DNA of 64,000 nt from Clostridia bacterium (lineage in GTDB: Bacteria > Bacillota > Clostridia > TANB77 > CAG-508): positions 62,001 through 126,000 of the forward strand of contig CAAGKN010000026.1 in NCBI GenBank assembly GCA_900770415.1. The letters are read 5' to 3'. The notes under the pieces are model-generated. The model did not search any database. It was given only the letters and a program-made list of their open reading frames with translations, and was not told the DNA's origin. Below are positions 17,534-27,346 of the stretch, piece after piece (within the stretch, counting starts at the first letter, position 1; each line of letters opens with the position of its first letter). The translations under genes and the position numbers were made by a program.

Positions 17534-18172
17534 ATGAAAAACTATTATGAAATTTTAGAAGTAAATAAAAAAGCCTCTCAAGAAACAATTTCCAAAGTGT
17601 ATAAATTTTTAGCTAAAAAATACCATCCGGATGCAAATCCGGAAAATAAACAAGAAGCAGAAGAAAAGTTTAAAGAAATCTCTGAAGCATATGAAATATT
17701 ATCTAATGAAGAAAAGAGAAAAGAATATGATGAAGAATTACATGATTATGAATTGAGCTCTTCTCCTCAAACTGTTTCGGTTGAAGATTTTATGAAACTT
17801 AGTGATTATTGTAAGCAACTAGAAAATGCTTTAAAACAGTCTTCTTCTGGAAGTGGTAAAAGCTCAGCAAATAATTACTCCTCTACTGAAAACGCTTCTT
17901 CTCAATATCAGTCTGCAAATGAATATACTTATCGTGCAGAAGAACAAGCAAGGGAACAAGCTTATCATGACGCAGTTGATAGAGCTTATCATGATGCATA
18001 TATAAATAGCCTAAAAAATATGGGATATAAAATAAAGTATAAAAAAACTTTTAAAGAGCAATTTAAAAATTTTATAGCAATAGTTTTATCTATTGTAGTA
18101 ACCATATTAATTATTAAAACTGCTTTAAACATTCCTGCTGTTAAAGAAAATCTTCTTATATTTAAAAAATAG
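17534..18172 (+). CDS. Membrane-anchored DnaJ-domain protein
   Basis: Hsp40-type co-chaperone that should stimulate DnaK ATPase at the membrane. A J domain fills residues 2-70 with the HPD motif at 31-33 ([10 protein letters not shown]). A Ser/Gln-rich linker with [22 protein letters not shown] repeats (split as two AYHDA units) follows, then one membrane segment near 178-200. There is no G/F region, zinc-finger or C-terminal substrate domain as in DnaJ itself. AGGAG lies seven bases before the ATG. It is one of the few plus-strand genes and converges on the secretion-like operon, sharing a terminator with it; a link to that system is speculation. Confidence 0.85.
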   Translation: MKNYYEILEVNKKASQETISKVYKFLAKKYHPDANPENKQEAEEKFKEISEAYEILSNEEKRKEYDEELHDYELSSSPQTVSVEDFMKLSDYCKQLENALKQSSSGSGKSSANNYSSTENASSQYQSANEYTYRAEEQAREQAYHDAVDRAYHDAYINSLKNMGYKIKYKKTFKEQFKNFIAIVLSIVVTILIIKTALNIPAVKENLLIFKK

Positions 18173-18202
18173 TTTGCACTTTAAATGTGCAAACTATTTT
18201 TT
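18168..18202. terminator. Bidirectional terminator between J-protein gene and the secretion-like operon
   Basis: ATAGTTTGCAC / GTGCAAACTAT stem, T-run on the plus side and A-run (T on the minus strand) on the other. Ends both converging units. Confidence 0.9.
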
Positions 18203-19400
18203 ATCTTTTTCTTTCATTTCCTCTAAATTGTTCTTCTACTTCCTCATGTGCACTGTCTATCTTTTCTTTTGGAGTTTTTCCTTCCGCACCATTATATAAA
18301 TTCAAGAATTCTCTTGGTGAAACTTTTGCTTTTTCCGCTTCTTTTTCAATTGTTGTAGTTTCTCCATTTCCTAAATCTATTATCATATTTAAATTTTGAA
18401 TTTCTATTCCTTTCTTTTCTCCTTTTTCAAAATTATGTGCTATTTCATGATTTTCAATTCTCGTATCTGTTGCTTTAATAACTTCTGTTTCTGGTACATT
18501 TGTTTTGCTTTGTACTTTTACCGGTCTTTCGACTCTCTCATTGCATGGAGTTACACGCACTTTTCCAAGCTCAATGTATCCATAAGTATCTATATTAATT
18601 GACATTTCAATATCTTTTCTACTTGTTTTCATTAAAGCATGTGGACTTTTTCTTTCTACTTTATCTCCACTTTCACCTATAGAAATTACACTTCGCATTG
18701 TTGGCTTTGCTGGTTTAATATCATCTGCTATTTTTATTCCATTTTCGTCTTTTTCTGTAATTATATATTGTCCTAATTTGCTAGAATATGCTAGTCCTAG
18801 TTTTTTTCCTTTTAGCTCAGGAAATTCCGACTGTAATTTTGGATCTTTTATTTTTTTATAATATGTAATTCCTAAGTCTTGCCCCTCATTCTCCATTAAT
18901 TCTTCATTAGCTTCTTTTTCATCTTTTTCCTCAGAATCTTTGTCTTCTTTCTCATCTTTTTCTTCTTTTCCTTCGCCTTTTTTTTGTTTTTCTATATACT
19001 CTTCTAATTCCTCTGGCTTTAGCTCCTCCGATTTTGCTCTTATATTTTCAATATTAAGTTCTTTTAAATCTTCCAATGTAATTTCTACTTCCAAAGATCT
19101 TAATAATGGATCAATAAATTCTATATGTCCTTCTTCATTAACATAGCCTAATAAATTATTGGAATCCTTTGCATATATTCCAACTTTTTCTGTTCCATCA
19201 TCATTAGTTATCTTAGCTATATAAATATCAGAATTTATTTCTAATCCGTCTTTTATTTTCAGTTTTTCATAATATTCTATGCTAGAAATTTTCTCTCCCT
19301 TTTCTAAATTTTGCCTCATATTCGATTCGAATTGGTCCATTTTTTCCATTGTTTCTTTTTCATTTGCTGTAAATGTTGAAATTTTCTTTTCTTCTTCCAT
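18201..19400 (-). CDS. Charged cytoplasmic protein at the end of the secretion-like operon
   Basis: 399 residues from ATG 19400 (GGAG 7-8 bases before); the frame is open to 19445 but no ribosome-binding site supports that. No signal peptide or membrane segment. Very acidic, with a Lys/Glu/Asp-only stretch near 130-160. Sections such as LGYVNEEGHIEFID and IADDIKPAKP resemble beta-rich domains. I do not recognise a family. Its position as the last gene of the T4SS-like operon suggests an effector, regulator or cytoplasmic accessory, which is inference. Confidence 0.75.
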   Translation of the reverse strand: MEEEKKISTFTANEKETMEKMDQFESNMRQNLEKGEKISSIEYYEKLKIKDGLEINSDIYIAKITNDDGTEKVGIYAKDSNNLLGYVNEEGHIEFIDPLLRSLEVEITLEDLKELNIENIRAKSEELKPEELEEYIEKQKKGEGKEEKDEKEDKDSEEKDEKEANEELMENEGQDLGITYYKKIKDPKLQSEFPELKGKKLGLAYSSKLGQYIITEKDENGIKIADDIKPAKPTMRSVISIGESGDKVERKSPHALMKTSRKDIEMSINIDTYGYIELGKVRVTPCNERVERPVKVQSKTNVPETEVIKATDTRIENHEIAHNFEKGEKKGIEIQNLNMIIDLGNGETTTIEKEAEKAKVSPREFLNLYNGAEGKTPKEKIDSAHEEVEEQFRGNERKR

Positions 19401-19410
19401 GATTTTTCTC

Positions 19411-20646
19411 CTATTCCACCTCGAAAGATAATTCAAATTCTGCATTTGGATTTAGTTTTATTACAAAATTTTTATCCATATCATCTGCAGCTACACTTAC
19501 TCCACTCTTGATGTTAGTTGTACAAATATACACATTACTTTTTGTTTGAACATTTTTAATAGTTATATAATTTGTATCATAAAAGTTTTTCTGCACATAA
19601 TTTTTGAATTCATCAATTGTTTTAAAATAATTCTGTTTAAATTCACTTGATAAACATTCATATGCATTTTTATAATCTTTGTTGTTTATCATTTTTATAA
19701 ATATTTCAATATCTGTAGCTACTTTCTTTGCATCGCTTGCTTTATTGTATGTAGTTATAAACTCCTCTGTTTTTATTGTATAATTATCTAACAATATTGT
19801 ATAATCCATTATTCCATTTTCTTTTATTGTATAATAATTATCAAAATTATCTACAATTGTATATTCAGTATAATTATCTTTTTCATTAACACCATACTTC
19901 ACCATTGTTGTATTTTCCATTTGATTTTTATTTTCACTCATACTATTTTTATACTCTTCTAGGTTTCCAAATCTCTTGTTTTTATATTCTTCATCAAGTA
20001 AATTATAAGCTAACTCTGGATAATTAAGTGCTTTATTTATATAATCATTAAGATAATTTCGAGCCATATCCTCATTTGTTACATTTATATTTTTAAATAA
20101 ATTATATTTATTTTTAGAAATAGTCAATTCATCACTTTTTGATTTATTTTCTGTAATAAGTTTATTATATTCATTTTCTGTTATTGGAGTTAATTTATAT
20201 GTTGTATTTTCAAAATCCAAATTTGCCATCATATAAAATCTCTTGTCTGATTCTATACTTTCTTTTCCTTTTATATAATATGTGCAATATGTATATCCAT
20301 TTAGAACATATATTTCTTCTAAAGATATGTCATCTACATTTTTTAATGTGTATTCATCTATAATATTTTGTACGTTTTTTTGCATAGTTACTGCTTCTAC
20401 CGCATTAGCATTTTTATTATTAGTATAATTAACAAATTCTTTTATGCAATCCAGTAATATATAATATTGATTTCTATTACTTAACTTCTCAATATTTTCG
20501 TTTATTACATATGTTGGATATTCCGAAACTAATGTGTCTTTTTCTCCATAATTTTTCTCGTTCTTTTTATTAATTACGACAATAGCAGTTATACATAGTA
20601 TTAAAATTAATATAAGAATTAATATAATATATTTAATTTTTTTCAC
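19411..20646 (-). CDS. Membrane-anchored protein with NTF2-like repeats (VirB8/TcpC-like?)
   Basis: 411 residues, GTG start after AGGAGG. One N-terminal membrane segment (about 5-25) and an extracellular region with at least two NTF2-like modules, seen as YPELAYNLLDEEYKNKRF and KDYKNAYECLSSEFKQNYF, each followed by a FxxxEEYKN or TIDEFKNYV segment. VirB8 and TcpC of type IV secretion systems are membrane-anchored NTF2-like proteins, and the same module (EEAYDLLSTDCKEEMF) occurs in the gene at 23546. A structural VirB8-like role in the channel is likely but not proved. Confidence 0.7.
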   Translation of the reverse strand: MKKIKYIILILILILILCITAIVVINKKNEKNYGEKDTLVSEYPTYVINENIEKLSNRNQYYILLDCIKEFVNYTNNKNANAVEAVTMQKNVQNIIDEYTLKNVDDISLEEIYVLNGYTYCTYYIKGKESIESDKRFYMMANLDFENTTYKLTPITENEYNKLITENKSKSDELTISKNKYNLFKNINVTNEDMARNYLNDYINKALNYPELAYNLLDEEYKNKRFGNLEEYKNSMSENKNQMENTTMVKYGVNEKDNYTEYTIVDNFDNYYTIKENGIMDYTILLDNYTIKTEEFITTYNKASDAKKVATDIEIFIKMINNKDYKNAYECLSSEFKQNYFKTIDEFKNYVQKNFYDTNYITIKNVQTKSNVYICTTNIKSGVSVAADDMDKNFVIKLNPNAEFELSFEVE

Positions 20647-20659
20647 TATAACCTCCTAA

Positions 20660-23539
20660 TTATTTACTTACTAATTTTGCTCCAACAGCGCCATTAAATA
20701 ATGATACAGCTGACTGCCAGCCTGTACGTCCTGTTGCCCATGGATCTGAAACATATATATAATTTCCATTATCTTTTACATCTAGTAATGCCATATAATG
20801 CTTATCACTTGTAAAAGTACTTCCAGCACTTCTTAACACATATATTATAACTGGATTTCCTGATTTTAAATGCTCTATTATTTTGTTTCTATCAAATAGC
20901 ACCCCAGTATTTCTATTTTCAAATCTTCCCATTTCAGTAACTGTAAATCCCATTCCTCTTAGCGAATTTGTTAAATTACTATTAACTAGATAGCATTCAT
21001 ATGGATTTTTATTTATTCCGTATCCAGACGCTACTATTGCAACAGATGTTACTCCACATCCAACTTTTGATACTGTTGAATCATATATTCTATTACTGCT
21101 GTATGGTGCTCCATTTTGTTTATATTCTTTAAATTCCCTACCAAATTGGTTTGTAAATGTTGTAGTATATCCATTTCCGCCAGTTACATTTTTTTGTTCA
21201 CTTACATTTACGCCTGCAGCTTTATAAATCTCTGTCATTATTGCAGTAACTCCTGGTGCCCATGATTGCGAACCCGGACAATATTTTGCTGATATTGTTT
21301 GTACAGAGTTCTTTCCCTCTGAGAAATACTCTTTTTCTATTAATCTCATAAAATCCTCTGTTGCTTCTGTATAGCTAGGATATACTCGCCATGTATTGCC
21401 TTTTGAGTCGGTCCACGAATTTCCATTATAGTTTCCTTTTATGCTTCCCCAATTATTAGTATTATTTTTAATCAGCTTAGCATCTTTAGCAGCACCACAC
21501 TGATTTTCTTGTTGAAACACTGCAATAGCAAAAACTGCATTAACATTATATTTATTTTGTAATTCAATAAATTTACTTGCTCCAACACTATCTAAATTAT
21601 TTCTTCTTGTACCAGAATTTGCCCATTTTTCTATTGCAGTTTTCAATTGTTCTTCATTTAGTACTAAATTTTCTGAAGATTTAGTTGTTTCCACAATATA
21701 TCCACCAACCAAACCTACTGCTGTTAGCTCATTTCCACTTGCTATCTGATCCATTATGCTACTGATGTCAATACTTGGCTCTATTCCCATTACTAGTGCT
21801 TTCATATACTCAAATATATTAATATATATTTCTGCTGAGTCTAAAGTATCTGAAAAGAATTCATTTAATCTATCTTGTAGTTCATATATATGCTCTGACG
21901 TTGTATGTCTATATTTGTCATTAATTAAAATATCGAAAAAGCCACCTTTTCCTTCATCTTTAAATTCTAGTTTAGCCTTAGAATCATCCACTGCATATTC
22001 TATTCTTGTTATATTTTCTGTATTTGTTGCTTTTACTGTTCTCTCTTTTGCCCATACAGATCTATATGACCAGCCTGTCCCCGTTTTTATATCTATATTT
22101 GTGATATTTATTGTTTTTCCTTTTTTTGCCGCTTCAGCAGTTATTTCAGATTTCATATCTGGTTTTAGTTTTTGATATCCTGCAGACGAAGTAATAGTAT
22201 CTATTCTAATATTTTCTTCTGGATCAATTTTTTGTGTAGTTGGTCCTCCTGTTGAAACATTTTCTGGCTCAGTTTTCGATTCTTCTTTATAAGCATTTTG
22301 CATGTTCCAAAAAATAGTATTTGCCTTACTTACTACAATTTTAGGAGTAGTAGATATATTTGTACTATTTGTTGTTTTTGTATACTTTTCTTCTTGGTCC
22401 AGTTCATTATATTTATCATAATTATATCTTTCATTTTTTTCTTTTTCATCATTCTCTTTATAATCATATTCCAATTTAAACAAATATTTGTAATCAACTT
22501 TCGCTGTTCCTTCTTCTACATATTTATTTTGTACTGTTGTAACTTCATCATAAACAGTTAATTCTACTTCATTTTTCAATGCAAGATTTACAACATCTTC
22601 ACAAAAATTTGCATCCTCTGTTATTGTTAATAATGTAAAGAAAAAAGGATATGGTGTAGCAAATTTTTGTATTACGTTCATATATGGAACAGTTGTTTTT
22701 ACATATATTGTTTCCTGCGAATAGCCATCATCAGCTACATGACCTTTATCTCCATTTAGTTGACTTGTAGATGTTGATGTTGATCCATTTGCAACTGACA
22801 GATTAAAAGCTTCATCTAATGTAAAATAATTTAACACATCAGAGCTATTAGTTTCTATCAATTTGTCAAATTCTTTTTGTGGTTTATATTTTAATTCCTT
22901 GTCATTTCTTATTATTTTTACATTTCCTTGAAAGCTATCTCGAATATCACTTGTATTTCCTCCTAAATCAGGATACATAGTTTTTAATTCAGCTTCTACG
23001 AACTTAGGAAAAAGATGTAATTCCTTTTCACTATATTCCTCTAAATCCAAGTCTATTTTTAATTGTCCTAATGAATCTTCTCTTGCATTAGAAACTTTTA
23101 CTAAAACATACTTCTCAAAATTTGTAAAGGTATCTGGATTATATTCCATTGCTTTTAATAGTTTATTGGCTAATATAATATCATCATTTTCAAACTGATA
23201 TTCATAAACTCCATTATTAAATATTGTTTTTCCAATATCAAAGAATCCACTCTCTGTGGTTATTTTTTCTTTATCTTCTTGATATGATTTTATTTTACTT
23301 TTTTGTATAACATAATGTGCTCCCGCTAAAAAGATTACTAAAACTAATATAATTCCTACTGCAAGCCAAAAATATGGACTTTTAACTAATGCCATTAAAG
23401 CCTTTTTTAAAGCATCTTTAACCGCTTTTTTTGCTGCTTCTTTTGCTGCCTGTTTTGCTTGTCTTGCAGCCTGTTTTGCTGCTTCTTTTGCAACTTCTCC
23501 TACTACATTATCATTATCCTCGTCTTGCAAGCTCCTCAC
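20660..23539 (-). CDS. Bifunctional wall hydrolase of the secretion-like operon (VirB1-like)
   Basis: 959 residues with a Lys/Ala-rich cytoplasmic N-terminus (AKEAAKQAARQAKQAAKEAA), one membrane segment (about 53-75) and a long extracellular part. Near 650-790 lies a glucosaminidase/lysozyme-like domain (FAIAVFQQENQCGAAKDA, NNWGSIKGN, YTEATEDFMRLI). The last 170 residues are a C39-like papain fold with Cys in VGCGVTSVAI, His in DKHYMALL and Asp in VSDPW. Such two-domain hydrolases open the wall for Gram-positive conjugation machines. The start is GTG 23539, six bases after the upstream stop, with a weak ribosome-binding site; TTG 23530 is an alternative. Confidence 0.85.
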   Translation of the reverse strand: MRSLQDEDNDNVVGEVAKEAAKQAARQAKQAAKEAAKKAVKDALKKALMALVKSPYFWLAVGIILVLVIFLAGAHYVIQKSKIKSYQEDKEKITTESGFFDIGKTIFNNGVYEYQFENDDIILANKLLKAMEYNPDTFTNFEKYVLVKVSNAREDSLGQLKIDLDLEEYSEKELHLFPKFVEAELKTMYPDLGGNTSDIRDSFQGNVKIIRNDKELKYKPQKEFDKLIETNSSDVLNYFTLDEAFNLSVANGSTSTSTSQLNGDKGHVADDGYSQETIYVKTTVPYMNVIQKFATPYPFFFTLLTITEDANFCEDVVNLALKNEVELTVYDEVTTVQNKYVEEGTAKVDYKYLFKLEYDYKENDEKEKNERYNYDKYNELDQEEKYTKTTNSTNISTTPKIVVSKANTIFWNMQNAYKEESKTEPENVSTGGPTTQKIDPEENIRIDTITSSAGYQKLKPDMKSEITAEAAKKGKTINITNIDIKTGTGWSYRSVWAKERTVKATNTENITRIEYAVDDSKAKLEFKDEGKGGFFDILINDKYRHTTSEHIYELQDRLNEFFSDTLDSAEIYINIFEYMKALVMGIEPSIDISSIMDQIASGNELTAVGLVGGYIVETTKSSENLVLNEEQLKTAIEKWANSGTRRNNLDSVGASKFIELQNKYNVNAVFAIAVFQQENQCGAAKDAKLIKNNTNNWGSIKGNYNGNSWTDSKGNTWRVYPSYTEATEDFMRLIEKEYFSEGKNSVQTISAKYCPGSQSWAPGVTAIMTEIYKAAGVNVSEQKNVTGGNGYTTTFTNQFGREFKEYKQNGAPYSSNRIYDSTVSKVGCGVTSVAIVASGYGINKNPYECYLVNSNLTNSLRGMGFTVTEMGRFENRNTGVLFDRNKIIEHLKSGNPVIIYVLRSAGSTFTSDKHYMALLDVKDNGNYIYVSDPWATGRTGWQSAVSLFNGAVGAKLVSK

Positions 23540-23545
23540 CTACCT

Positions 23546-24502
23546 CTAAACACCAATATTTATATATGAAACATTATTATATTCATTATTGTTATCTTGT
23601 TTTTTATATTCTTCATAATCTAGTATTATATCCTCAAAGCTTATGGAGCTAGAAGATATTTTTTCTGTATATGTCTTATTAAATTTTATAGTTCTTGTAA
23701 TAGTTATTAGTGGATTAACTACCAATAATCTTTCTGGAATCTCATTAATATACGCTGTTTTCTCAGTTCCTGTTGAATCTTTTAAATATAGCGAATTATT
23801 TTTTCTGTATCCATCCATCAAAATTGTCTTATGTGTATTGTTTGTTATTTTTATTTCATATTCTTCATAATCTATATATACTTTTCTGCTTATTATATTT
23901 ACTTTAACATAATCATTACTATTTTCTTTATTTAATTCCTCTTTTGCAATAAAATTATTTATGTTTATTTTATAATCGTTATTTTCTTCAACAACTGTAT
24001 AATAGCTATCTATTGCATTATTATTAGCTACTCCAGTTGCTAATGCATTTTCATATATACTTATTTTATATATACTATATTTACCTGACATCCATAATTT
24101 TATATCATATGTTTTAGCTGTGTTAAAAACTAAATCTGTATAGTCATTTTTAAATTTTTCTAATACTGGAAACATTTCCTCTTTGCAGTCTGTACTTAAC
24201 AAATCATATGCTTCTTCGATTTTTCCATTATTGCATTTTTCTAAAAAAGCACTTATAAGTTTTAATTTTTCATCTTGTATTTTTTCACTATTATAATTAC
24301 TGCTTAAAGAATCTTCTTGGTTATTAGGATAAATAGTAGTATTGCTACTACTATTTATCTCATCATTTGTATTAATTTTTAAATTTCTTTTTTTAGCATC
24401 ATTATTTAATGTTTGCAATAATATTATCATTAATGCAATTGCTAATATTGCAGTCCATATAATTTTTCTATTACTATAGTAAAAGCTTAATACTTTATGC
24501 AA
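23546..24502 (-). CDS. VirB8/TcpC-like membrane protein
   Basis: 318 residues, TTG start after AGGAGGTTC. One N-terminal membrane segment (about 14-32), a Ser/Asn-rich linker, then an NTF2-like domain (GKIEEAYDLLSTDCKEEMF, ALATGVANNN) and a C-terminal beta-rich part. The same module recurs in the gene at 19411. Position between VirB6-like and the wall hydrolase fits a VirB8/TcpC-like scaffold of a type IV secretion channel. The sequence match is weak and the call is mainly architectural. Confidence 0.65.
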   Translation of the reverse strand: MHKVLSFYYSNRKIIWTAILAIALMIILLQTLNNDAKKRNLKINTNDEINSSSNTTIYPNNQEDSLSSNYNSEKIQDEKLKLISAFLEKCNNGKIEEAYDLLSTDCKEEMFPVLEKFKNDYTDLVFNTAKTYDIKLWMSGKYSIYKISIYENALATGVANNNAIDSYYTVVEENNDYKININNFIAKEELNKENSNDYVKVNIISRKVYIDYEEYEIKITNNTHKTILMDGYRKNNSLYLKDSTGTEKTAYINEIPERLLVVNPLITITRTIKFNKTYTEKISSSSISFEDIILDYEEYKKQDNNNEYNNVSYINIGV

Positions 24503-24537
24503 TTTTGAACCTCCTATTATTTTTATATTTTTTGGTT

Positions 24538-27330
24538 CTATTTTTTATTTGTTCTTCCTTTTGGTTTAGACTGTGGTATAGCTTTTTGAACTGGAATTTC
24601 TTTACCTTTTACTCTTGCAACTTGTTTTAGAATAGTATCTGTTGTTTGTTCGGCTTTTTTCAAATCATATCCTGGTTGTCGAGTAAACTTATCTATCATT
24701 TTATTTCTTCCTATACTATATTTATCATAATCATCATACATATCATCACTAATTCCTTTTTCAAATGCTGGAATTCTTTTTGCCAGTTCAAGTGTTGGCA
24801 CTTCTGCATTTGCTTTTGTTGCTTCTTTTGCAGCTTTTTCTCCTCCAAACTCGCTTGTCATTTTTAGTGATTTAATAATCTGGTCATCATCAGTGGTTCC
24901 ATAGTTTTCTCTCATTTCAAGAGCCGCCTCTTTTGCATCTTTAAATTTTTCATTTCCAAAAGCTTCTAAATACTTGTTATCAACGTCAGGGTCATGGTTC
25001 CATTTATCGTTTAAAGCCGCTGCCTGCTTAGATGCATAATCTTTGTCATGATATCCTCTCATAAAATCTCTAGAAGTTTTAGAAACTCTATCTACAGCTT
25101 TGTCAGACAATGCTCCCCCTAGTTTTGAACCTGCTGTTAGTCCAATGCCTGCTGCAGATGCAACTTTGGTTGGATCTCCTGACATTAATGCCGCTGCTCC
25201 TGCGGCTAATGCCGCTGTTCCTGCAAGTGTATACTTTGTTCCTAGTTTTAATGCTTTTGGCGCCATTGTTTTTGTTCCATTCCACATTTGTCTTCCTAGG
25301 GCCTTTGCTCTTTCGCTACGGTTCATGTTCTTCCAGCCTCTAATTTTATGCATTCCCGTTGCATTTCCAATACTTCTGCCCACATTTCTTCCTATAGCTT
25401 TTGCTCCTAGTTTCAACCTATCTCCTACTGTTAAATCATCACTCTCTTCTTCTTCAAGTTCTGGATTTTGTTCCTGCATTGGAATTGTATTTTGTTCTTG
25501 TTGCTCTTGCTGTTCTTGCTGCTCTTGCTGTTCTGCATATCTTGCTTCTCTTTCTTCTTGTTCTTTTTCCAATTCCTGATATGCCTTATAGTCGTCATCA
25601 GACCAATCAGCTCCTGGTGTTGTTCCCTCATCTAATAAAGAATCAAGTGCCGCTCTCTCTGATTCTATTGTTTTTCCTTCTTCGTCTAAATTGTTATTAT
25701 TAAAATTGTTTCCTGAATTTTGAGTTGGTTCGTTATTATTTTGTTGTCTTTGTCCATTGCCATTGTCATTTCCTGAATCCAATCCCTCGTATGGATCTTC
25801 TTTTGCACGGATTTTATCTGGTTGATTATCTCCATTGCCACTTCCGCCAGATCCACTATTTCCACCAGATCCACTTTTACCTCTTGCAACTTTATTTCCT
25901 ATTTTACCAGCAACGTTTGCTAACATAGAGCCTGCTGCAGCTCCTGAAAAAGAACCTAATGTTGATGCCTTTTCAAATCCAAACATCTTTCTTAATAATT
26001 TCTCTGCTTGAGCCATAAATCCCAATACAACAATTGTATATATGATATTTGAATTTGCAAAATCTAATGCAGAACTAATAAATACCATATATATCAGTAA
26101 ATGAAATGGTTGTATTAAAATATTAAATATAAATTCTTTAAGCCACATATTAAATGCTTGTGCTTGACCATCATTTAACTTATCTATTGGATATGTAAGC
26201 GTTATTAATGGTGCAATTAGTGTTAGGAATGCTATTCTTATAAACCTTGCCATATATTTAGCTAAAAACCATACTGTAAAACCAACCAAAAATATATAAA
26301 CTACAGTATAGCCTAACCCAGAAGATCCATTCAAACTAGCATACAATCTTGCATATTGCATTAAGTTTGCAACGCCTTTAATATTTGTTCCATCAAAAAT
26401 TTGAGATTTATTTGCTAAGCCCTCTTCTTGCAGTGCATCTAAAATACCACTAAACTTATCATTGTTATCTTTGTTGTTAAATGTAAAGCTTCCTTCTTGT
26501 CCGCAAATTTTTGGTAGTGCAATGGTTTGAGCTCCTGCATTAGTATTAAATAGGTCCGTTAATTTTTCTGTAAGTGTAAATGTAAATGCCATTATATAAT
26601 GTAGTAAAAATATTAAACATACTGCTCCCACCCACGATGAAATCATCTGTTTATATTTTGCTTTATCTGAAGCAGTACTTGATATTACCACTCTTATTCC
26701 TATATAAACTAAAACTGAAAGCAATCCTACTAAAGAAAAATTTCTTATTCCAACATACCATTTTGCAATTGTTGTTCTCAATGTGTTTAAGTTTTTTTCG
26801 ACATTTTGTGCATGAGTATTTGAATTTCCATCACCTAACACATTGCTATCCCCTAATGCTTTTTCTAAAGTTCCATCTAAATTAACTGGATTAATAAAGT
26901 TTGGATTTAATGCTGCTATCTGATTTCTAAAAATTGATTCTGGTGTAAGAAATAAATATGCAGGGTAATTTATGTTATCATCGCCTAAATCATCCCAGTA
27001 GTCTCCTTCTTTTGTTGCTGGTGTTGTCCAGGCAACCGGATAGCTATATTTGTTCCCTATGACTATCTTTTGTACTATACTCATAATTGCATCAGCACAC
27101 GTATATCCAAGTTTTTTTATTGGAGTTAATAAAGTTCCACCATCTGTTTTAACATCCTCTTCTGTTATCTCTGAATCTATTACTACTTTTGAAGCCGATC
27201 CCGAATTTGTTCCTCTATCAGATGGACGCTGAGCCATTGAATAATTTGATACAAAGCCATTAAGTAATAGCACTATTAAAACTATTAAAAATATTTTTTG
27301 AGTTATTTTTTTACTAGCAATATTTTTCAT
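24538..27330 (-). CDS. VirB6/TrbL-like polytopic channel protein
   Basis: 930 residues with a signal-like N-terminus, then at least five membrane segments (about 195-225, 230-255, 345-400, 400-445), the last ones separated by polar loops with LTLIAPLITLTYPIDK. The C-terminal 470 residues are hydrophilic: a Gly/Ser/Asn-rich part, a QEQQEQQ repeat, and an Ala-rich LAAGAAALMSGD segment. This matches VirB6/TrbL family proteins of Gram-positive type IV systems with long tails. AGGAGG precedes ATG 27330. It lies directly downstream of the VirB4 ATPase gene. Confidence 0.8.
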   Translation of the reverse strand: MKNIASKKITQKIFLIVLIVLLLNGFVSNYSMAQRPSDRGTNSGSASKVVIDSEITEEDVKTDGGTLLTPIKKLGYTCADAIMSIVQKIVIGNKYSYPVAWTTPATKEGDYWDDLGDDNINYPAYLFLTPESIFRNQIAALNPNFINPVNLDGTLEKALGDSNVLGDGNSNTHAQNVEKNLNTLRTTIAKWYVGIRNFSLVGLLSVLVYIGIRVVISSTASDKAKYKQMISSWVGAVCLIFLLHYIMAFTFTLTEKLTDLFNTNAGAQTIALPKICGQEGSFTFNNKDNNDKFSGILDALQEEGLANKSQIFDGTNIKGVANLMQYARLYASLNGSSGLGYTVVYIFLVGFTVWFLAKYMARFIRIAFLTLIAPLITLTYPIDKLNDGQAQAFNMWLKEFIFNILIQPFHLLIYMVFISSALDFANSNIIYTIVVLGFMAQAEKLLRKMFGFEKASTLGSFSGAAAGSMLANVAGKIGNKVARGKSGSGGNSGSGGSGNGDNQPDKIRAKEDPYEGLDSGNDNGNGQRQQNNNEPTQNSGNNFNNNNLDEEGKTIESERAALDSLLDEGTTPGADWSDDDYKAYQELEKEQEEREARYAEQQEQQEQQEQQEQNTIPMQEQNPELEEEESDDLTVGDRLKLGAKAIGRNVGRSIGNATGMHKIRGWKNMNRSERAKALGRQMWNGTKTMAPKALKLGTKYTLAGTAALAAGAAALMSGDPTKVASAAGIGLTAGSKLGGALSDKAVDRVSKTSRDFMRGYHDKDYASKQAAALNDKWNHDPDVDNKYLEAFGNEKFKDAKEAALEMRENYGTTDDDQIIKSLKMTSEFGGEKAAKEATKANAEVPTLELAKRIPAFEKGISDDMYDDYDKYSIGRNKMIDKFTRQPGYDLKKAEQTTDTILKQVARVKGKEIPVQKAIPQSKPKGRTNKK

Positions 27331-27346
27331 TGTTTCCTCCTATATT

